64,000 nt of DNA. It comes from Enterocytospora artemiae (Eukaryota; Microsporidia). Below, piece after piece: positions 59,703 through 64,000 of this stretch. Under the pieces are notes generated by a model that saw only the letters and a list, made by a program, of their open reading frames with translations, did no database searches and had not been told where the DNA came from. Where the stretch lies: contig JASNGC010000003.1 in assembly GCA_038659295.1 (NCBI GenBank), forward strand, positions 1 through 64,000, written 5' to 3'. The first letter of the stretch is position 1. Each line of letters begins with the position of its first letter. The translations under genes and the position numbers were made by a program.

Positions 59703-61775
59703 TTATTCATTTAATTCCATGTAAAAATCCTTCTTGGTCCTCTTAATCTCTTTAAATGCCTCCAAAGCATTATCTATATCAACCTCATAATTTTCGTTCT
59801 GATTATCAGTTCTACTTGAACTGTCTGGAATAATTGATTTACATTGTATAATATCGTTTTGAGGTTGCGTATTAAGTCTTCTATAGTCCTGTGTATTTTT
59901 TTCAGAATATTCATCATTAAGCTCTTGTTGAAAATGAATTTTCTTTGATTCCATTTCTAATTCTTCTAATCTAATAAATGGAAACCTAACGTACTTTTTC
60001 TGTAGGAATATCTTAAACTTTATTTCATTATTTGCAGAATCATCAGCAATATTATTGTTGTAGTGATTAGCAATGTCGTTTATAAGGCTTTCCCACCTCT
60101 CAAAGTTTGCAATACTAATAATTTCTAACTTTTTATTCCGCAGATATATTTCTAGCTCCATAGGTATGTTGACTTTATCTGAGATGCCAGATATACCATT
60201 CTTTTGTATGTTTACCTCATGCTTTAAATACAGTAAGTTGTCAGTATTATTTTCTGCCAATTCTTCATTAGTTTTCTTCTCTGCCAAATCTTTACCTGAT
60301 ACATTTACGGTAATTTTACTCTGAGATGAGTTATTTGCCATTTTTAAAATATCAACTGCATTAACCCGTAATGATGGCGAGTTATTTGTGTACTGAACAG
60401 TTGAGGGCGAATTGATATGATCAGTTGCCTGGTCAGTACTGGTGATCGTAGGATTGTATAAGTGACTTATCTGTTTAAATTTATCCGTATACCTATTTGA
60501 TTGACTAAAATGTAAACTGTCAGGGATATTTTTAGTATTGTGTTGTAAAAACTGATTGCTAGTCTGTGCGTTCAGGTTCTTATCTAAGTTTAAGTGACGA
60601 TTTACACTATTGGCAGCATCATTAGCCGCATTGGATATTTCACTCCTTGGAAACTCGGTTAAGTCATTACTCAAATTCTTGGTTTTTCTAATCATTTCCA
60701 ATCTTTTCTTGATATCAGCTAAAGAATGTGTCTTTTGGACATCTCCAATGAGCGGGGACTCGTGTCTGGACATTTTGCGCATATCTCCATTGACAGATGA
60801 CGGTGAATCTTTCCAATTTACCTGATGGCCATTATCATTAAAAGAATTAGTCCTATTTGTTTCAATATTTTTGTACATTTCCTTTTCCTTTATTTCATTG
60901 TACACATTTGCAGTATTATAAGATCGATATTTGTCTGTGAAATCCTTGTATATCCGTTGATCGGTGCCATTCGCATTACCTTTTGGAGTGGAATTAAAAA
61001 CACCACTCCTACTCTCTATCACTGCAGAGTTGTTAATTGAATTTGAACGACTTCTGATATTGGGATTTATTCTGCCGGAACTGTTTTCATTAAATGCTTC
61101 AGTAGCTGATGATCCCGTTTGGTATGGGAAATTATCATTCGTTTGGCTCAATCTTGTGGATCTTATCTGCCCAGAGATGTTGGGGCTCCTTTGCGTGGAA
61201 TTGTTGGATACAATCTCTTGCTTTGGAGACTTATAAAATCCATTACTAACGTTCTGAACTTCCTTACTCATAAATCTGGGGTAATAAGAATTTGTAGTAT
61301 TATTTTGAGCAGAATTGGATTGAATAACCTTACTAGATGTTTGATTGTAGTGTGCCTGTTTTGGTGAGGCCATATAACTCCGATTGTAGGCCTTCCTTTC
61401 ATTATTATACAAGCTGCTTTGATTTTGGATGTTATTGATATTTGATGATGTCGAATTATTTGTGTTCGACTGTTTGCTAGGTGCATTACCAAAGCTATTA
61501 GAGTCTGAGTATGACTGCCCTACACCAGTGCCGATGTTGCCATTATTTATACCATATTTATTTGCTTCTGTTACCTGCCTTATCCTGTGTAGCTTCTCTG
61601 ATATTCCTAATAAATAATCGGACCTGTTTCTGCTGATCGAATATATATGCTGTTCAGATGATAAAACAGCATCTTTTATTTGAGCCATAGCTATATTGCA
61701 AAATGAGGGACTATCTTTTAAGGCTTCAATCAGCTCAATTATCATTCTCTTTCTGAATTCTGGTGTTATATCCAT
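59703..61775 (-). CDS. KIX-like domain protein, possibly Mediator Med15/Gal11
   Basis: 690 residues from the ATG at 61775; the longer frame opens with TTG, and AACCCTC lies just before the chosen start. Residues about 3-70 (ITPEFRKRMIIELIEALKDS, EQHIYSISRNRSDYLLGISE then KLHRI) follow the KIX pattern of Gal11/Med15: R-x-x-x-I-x-x-I-x-x-x-L, then E-x-x-[IV]-Y-x-x-[AS]-x-[ST]-x-x-D-Y. The remainder is Asn/Ser/Thr-rich and disordered (about 75-480), then folded and helical near the C-terminus (about 520-690), as in Mediator tail subunits. It would link DNA-bound activators to Mediator. Moderate certainty. Confidence 0.65.
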   Translation of the reverse strand: MDITPEFRKRMIIELIEALKDSPSFCNIAMAQIKDAVLSSEQHIYSISRNRSDYLLGISEKLHRIRQVTEANKYGINNGNIGTGVGQSYSDSNSFGNAPSKQSNTNNSTSSNINNIQNQSSLYNNERKAYNRSYMASPKQAHYNQTSSKVIQSNSAQNNTTNSYYPRFMSKEVQNVSNGFYKSPKQEIVSNNSTQRSPNISGQIRSTRLSQTNDNFPYQTGSSATEAFNENSSGRINPNIRSRSNSINNSAVIESRSGVFNSTPKGNANGTDQRIYKDFTDKYRSYNTANVYNEIKEKEMYKNIETNRTNSFNDNGHQVNWKDSPSSVNGDMRKMSRHESPLIGDVQKTHSLADIKKRLEMIRKTKNLSNDLTEFPRSEISNAANDAANSVNRHLNLDKNLNAQTSNQFLQHNTKNIPDSLHFSQSNRYTDKFKQISHLYNPTITSTDQATDHINSPSTVQYTNNSPSLRVNAVDILKMANNSSQSKITVNVSGKDLAEKKTNEELAENNTDNLLYLKHEVNIQKNGISGISDKVNIPMELEIYLRNKKLEIISIANFERWESLINDIANHYNNNIADDSANNEIKFKIFLQKKYVRFPFIRLEELEMESKKIHFQQELNDEYSEKNTQDYRRLNTQPQNDIIQCKSIIPDSSSRTDNQNENYEVDIDNALEAFKEIKRTKKDFYMELNE

Positions 61776-62360
61776 GAGGGTTATCCAAACAAATAGGAAA
61801 AACAAGAAAGGTTAGACCATTAGAAATCATTTTGGCAAATATTAAGCTTAAATAACGAAACTGAAACCTGAAGGTTCAAATAAAAAGTGTGACAAGTTGA
61901 TTAACTCATTATATCAAAAATCAATGTTGTACTGTATGCTACATTTATTAAGTGTTATATGGATGTTCCAAATACCTCACTAGTAAAGTATCGATGATGT
62001 TGAGCTTGCGGTTTTTATGTGGAGGATATAAAAATTTCACATTTTTTGCCAGGGAAATTTCCATGGATAAGAGTAAGAAGCAGTTTGTATAATGATGGAA
62101 TTCAAAGATAAATCAATGCTAATATATTGTACAGAGTGGCGGCTTGATATCCAATCTTACTATAGAATCACATAAATAGCCTATCATAAAAGAGAAAGTG
62201 ATAATGGTTGCTTGATATACCATTTGACCACTCTATATTCAAATATTATTACTTCATAAGGCTTACTCTTTATTATCAAGTCATATAATTAACCTCTAAA
62301 ACATTCTATTGTTTGAGCTTTTACAGTTTGCAAACATTTATTCATCATCACTAACAGTGG
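61776..62360. other. Intergenic, nothing recognised
   Basis: 585 bp of AT-rich DNA upstream of the KIX-like gene. No supported frame or RNA fold was noticed. Confidence 0.5.
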
Positions 62361-62912
62361 TTAGTTTGATTGTGAATACTCTTTTTCAATCATGGTGAGT
62401 TGGAATAATACCCCAAATATTTCCATATTTTTCATCGTTTTCATTGCGGCCTTAGAGTCTGCTTCTCTTCTGTAGATTAAAAATATCCTATTTTGAAGAT
62501 ATTTGATTTTACAGGAACCAAAACGCCTAAAAACATCCAGAAGATACTCTTGAGTATAGGTTCTGGATGTTGATCTAATTTCCTTAAAATAATGCCCCAA
62601 GAGATGATTTGAATCTTGTACATCCAATAAATTATGGTTCCTATATTTTTTACGTCGGATAAACATCTTTAACTCCAGAAATATCTTTGGCTCTATTTTA
62701 TTTACTGTTAATTTCCGATCAAATAGAGTAGTTTGGTTCAGCTTTAGCATAGAATAGCTTCTATCAGTTTCTGTGCGATAATCTACAAAAGCAACGTTTT
62801 TATCGTATTTCAAACCCAAAATAGGAGTAAATTGAATTATTAGTTCGTAAAGACACTCTTTTGTTGTTGCACGTGAAATATTACATATAAAGTTGGAAAA
62901 CTTACCACCCAT
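62361..62912 (-). CDS. Two-RRM protein, SF3b4/Hsh49-like
   Basis: 183 residues. First RRM at about 4-75: NFICNISRATTKECLYELII (RNP2 and helix 1), then NVAFVDYRTETDRSYSMLKL (RNP1 and helix 2) and LTVNKIE. A second, weaker RRM occupies about 105-178 (YTQEYLLDVFRRFGSCKIKY, RIFLIYRREADSKAAMKTM). The order and the phrase ATxECLYEL..QF.P resemble SF3b4/Hsh49, a U2 snRNP subunit that contacts pre-mRNA near the branch site. Its presence suggests this lineage kept a spliceosome. Other two-RRM proteins are possible. Confidence 0.75.
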   Translation of the reverse strand: MGGKFSNFICNISRATTKECLYELIIQFTPILGLKYDKNVAFVDYRTETDRSYSMLKLNQTTLFDRKLTVNKIEPKIFLELKMFIRRKKYRNHNLLDVQDSNHLLGHYFKEIRSTSRTYTQEYLLDVFRRFGSCKIKYLQNRIFLIYRREADSKAAMKTMKNMEIFGVLFQLTMIEKEYSQSN

Positions 62913-62985
62913 TGTGGATTCTGAAATATCGAATCCATAAAATATATTGTAGAAAAAACAAAGACTCTGTATGGACGGACAGCAT

Positions 62986-63068
62986 CTCTACATAGCTCAG
63001 TGGTAGAGCATCTGACTGTAGAAATAGTGGTTATCAGAGGGCCGCTGGTTCGACTCCGGCTGTGGAGA
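62986..63068 (+). tRNA. tRNA-Tyr (GTA) with 11-nt intron
   Basis: Acceptor CTCTACA pairs with TGTGGAG; D-arm GCTC..GAGC; anticodon stem TCTGA with TCAGA; T-arm GCTGG-TTCGACT-CCGGC. The anticodon loop is 18 nt, CTGTAG|AAATAGTGGTT|A. Removing 11 nt after position 37 (63022-63032) restores a 7-nt loop with anticodon GTA. Introns in tRNA-Tyr at this position are general in eukaryotes; 11 nt is near the lower size limit. Confidence 0.94.
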
Positions 63069-63103
63069 TCTTTTTAATGAAAATTCTCCTTTTAACAACT
63101 TTT

Positions 63104-63916
63104 TTATTTTTCAAAGAAACTATCTAAAGAGCTTGGGTTGTCCTTTAAATTTAAGTCTTCTATTTTTTCGGTAATTTCCTTTTCAAATTCTTTTACCTTC
63201 ACGTTTAAGTTATAGTATTCCATTTGTCTGATATATTCTACGGCTGCTTCACATGTTAAGAGATAGTATTTGTCTTCGTTTGACCAGTCTTTTGAAACTA
63301 AGCAATCACATGCTACATTTATATTGAAACCATGGGTACAGCTTATATTGCAGCTTCCTCCAAAATCCCTCCTAAAAACCTTCATAAATCTTATATGCAT
63401 GTAGATGTCCTTGACTTTTGATTTTATAAAGCAGTAAACCAGTGCATTCATCAGCTCATCACATGGAGATGCCTTTCCAATTCTTTCATACAAATTACCT
63501 ATGGCTTTCATTAAATAAAATATCTTCACCGAAGGCACATCACTCTTTTCTATTTCTTTAAATTCTTTAATGTGATAATCCCAATTCGAAATTGAAATGC
63601 TGAAAATTTCCAGATGCTCAGGCCTAATCCACTGATAGAGTATAATCTTGTCATTTACGAGTTTGTTCGATGAGTCATTATTTATTTTGAATTTGTTAAA
63701 AACATTGTACATCACAAGCTTTTCGATAAATAGCATCCCAGACTCACATGGGATGTTGTATTTTGTTTTAATAAAGTTATAAAATTCATTGATTGAGGTG
63801 GAATTTCCAGAGATCACATCTATTTGGTTGACAAACGAATCTATTGTTGAATATAAGGATGTATTTTTTAATACAATTAGTGAAATTGTGCATTTGTTCC
63901 TGCAGTTTTGTTTCAT
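63104..63916 (-). CDS. VPS9-domain protein (Rab5-type GEF)
   Basis: 270 residues. The middle and C-terminal part follow the VPS9 pattern: WIRPEHLEI (family I-x-x-x-H-L-x-I), FYLMKAIGNLYERIGKASPC, then CDELMNALVYCFIKSKVKDI for the [AG]-D-[DE]-x-[LM]-x-x-[LV]-x-Y-x-x-[IL]-K strand-helix, and KYYLLTCEAAVEYIRQME for the E-x-x-Y-x-x-x-x-x-x-x-A-x-x-[FY]-[IL] helix. The usual Asp finger reads CDEL rather than ADDL but keeps the acidic pair. It would activate a Rab5-class GTPase in early endosomal or Golgi traffic. It has a short coiled-coil tail and is close to the edge but complete. Confidence 0.75.
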   Translation of the reverse strand: MKQNCRNKCTISLIVLKNTSLYSTIDSFVNQIDVISGNSTSINEFYNFIKTKYNIPCESGMLFIEKLVMYNVFNKFKINNDSSNKLVNDKIILYQWIRPEHLEIFSISISNWDYHIKEFKEIEKSDVPSVKIFYLMKAIGNLYERIGKASPCDELMNALVYCFIKSKVKDIYMHIRFMKVFRRDFGGSCNISCTHGFNINVACDCLVSKDWSNEDKYYLLTCEAAVEYIRQMEYYNLNVKVKEFEKEITEKIEDLNLKDNPSSLDSFFEK

Positions 63917-64000
63917 AAAAAAGGTGTCTCGCCTGAAGTTATTTTCAAAATATGTGATGTTGTTTCAGATCGAAAAATAGATGCGCCTTACGGGAATTGA

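Noticed and set aside
62880..62912. Spliceosomal intron at the start of the SF3b4-like gene (ATGGGTGGTAAGTTTT)
   Set aside because: GTAAGT looks like a microsporidian 5' splice site, but reading straight through gives the expected first RRM strand (KFSNFICNIS), so removal would destroy the domain.

Overview
The window reads as one chromosome end of a microsporidian. The evidence is a 5.8S-like segment fused to the 5' end of the LSU rRNA with no ITS2, a short SSU rRNA of about 1.28 kb that begins CACCAGGTTGATTCTGCC, very short intergenic spacers, reduced eukaryotic proteins (Tim44, Zuotin, Utp12, Maf1, calcineurin B), and a CCC/CCCC motif a few bases before many start codons. The genome is AT-rich, with a GC-rich rDNA island. 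Genus is not assigned. The LSU-then-SSU rDNA order is the one described for the Nosema bombycis group, but a single unit at a contig end does not prove affiliation.

Layout. (1) 1-58: pure CTAA repeat, a candidate telomere of (TTAG)n. (2) About 59-8700: strongly pyrimidine-rich (plus strand) subtelomere built from diverged and nearly identical duplications, including a 620-bp direct repeat. It also holds decayed copies of a small signal-peptide/membrane gene whose one intact member is at 7959-8537. (3) About 8736-9388: 35-bp AT-rich minisatellite. (4) 9425-13550: one rDNA unit on the minus strand, LSU upstream of SSU, transcribed toward the telomere. (5) 13873-15753: pseudogenes of an LRR gene and of a gene here called the DCAE family, with 23-bp and 21-bp minisatellites grown in or beside them. 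(6) 16263-23393: ordinary genes (AlaRS, eS28, PlsC-like, DP1/Yop1-like and two unknowns).

(7) 23.4-35 kb: an accessory island. It holds a pseudogene and an intact copy of a cysteine-module membrane protein, a small secreted/membrane protein, relics of the DCAE and LRR genes, a Nudix fragment, a lone 5S rRNA gene, and the intact DCAE + LRR two-gene cassette. (8) 35-64 kb: dense housekeeping genes. These cover translation and chaperones (Zuotin, eL31, tRNA-Phe, tRNA-Tyr), Pol III control (Maf1-like), ribosome biogenesis and RNA decay (Utp12, RNase PH-fold exosome subunit), splicing (SF3b4-like), transcription (HSF/Skn7-like, MADS box, KIX/Med15-like), mitosome import (Tim44), signalling and traffic (calcineurin B, VPS9), an amino-acid transporter, an M16 protease, and three tandem paralogous four-TM proteins.

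Several proteins have lost a residue normally essential: Zuotin HPD is HPV, the Skn7-like receiver phospho-Asp is Ser, and the acyltransferase catalytic His is Ser. Several starts were moved inward from longer reading frames because those frames open only with TTG/GTG while an internal ATG sits right after a CCC motif. All assignments come from reading motifs by eye; no search was run.
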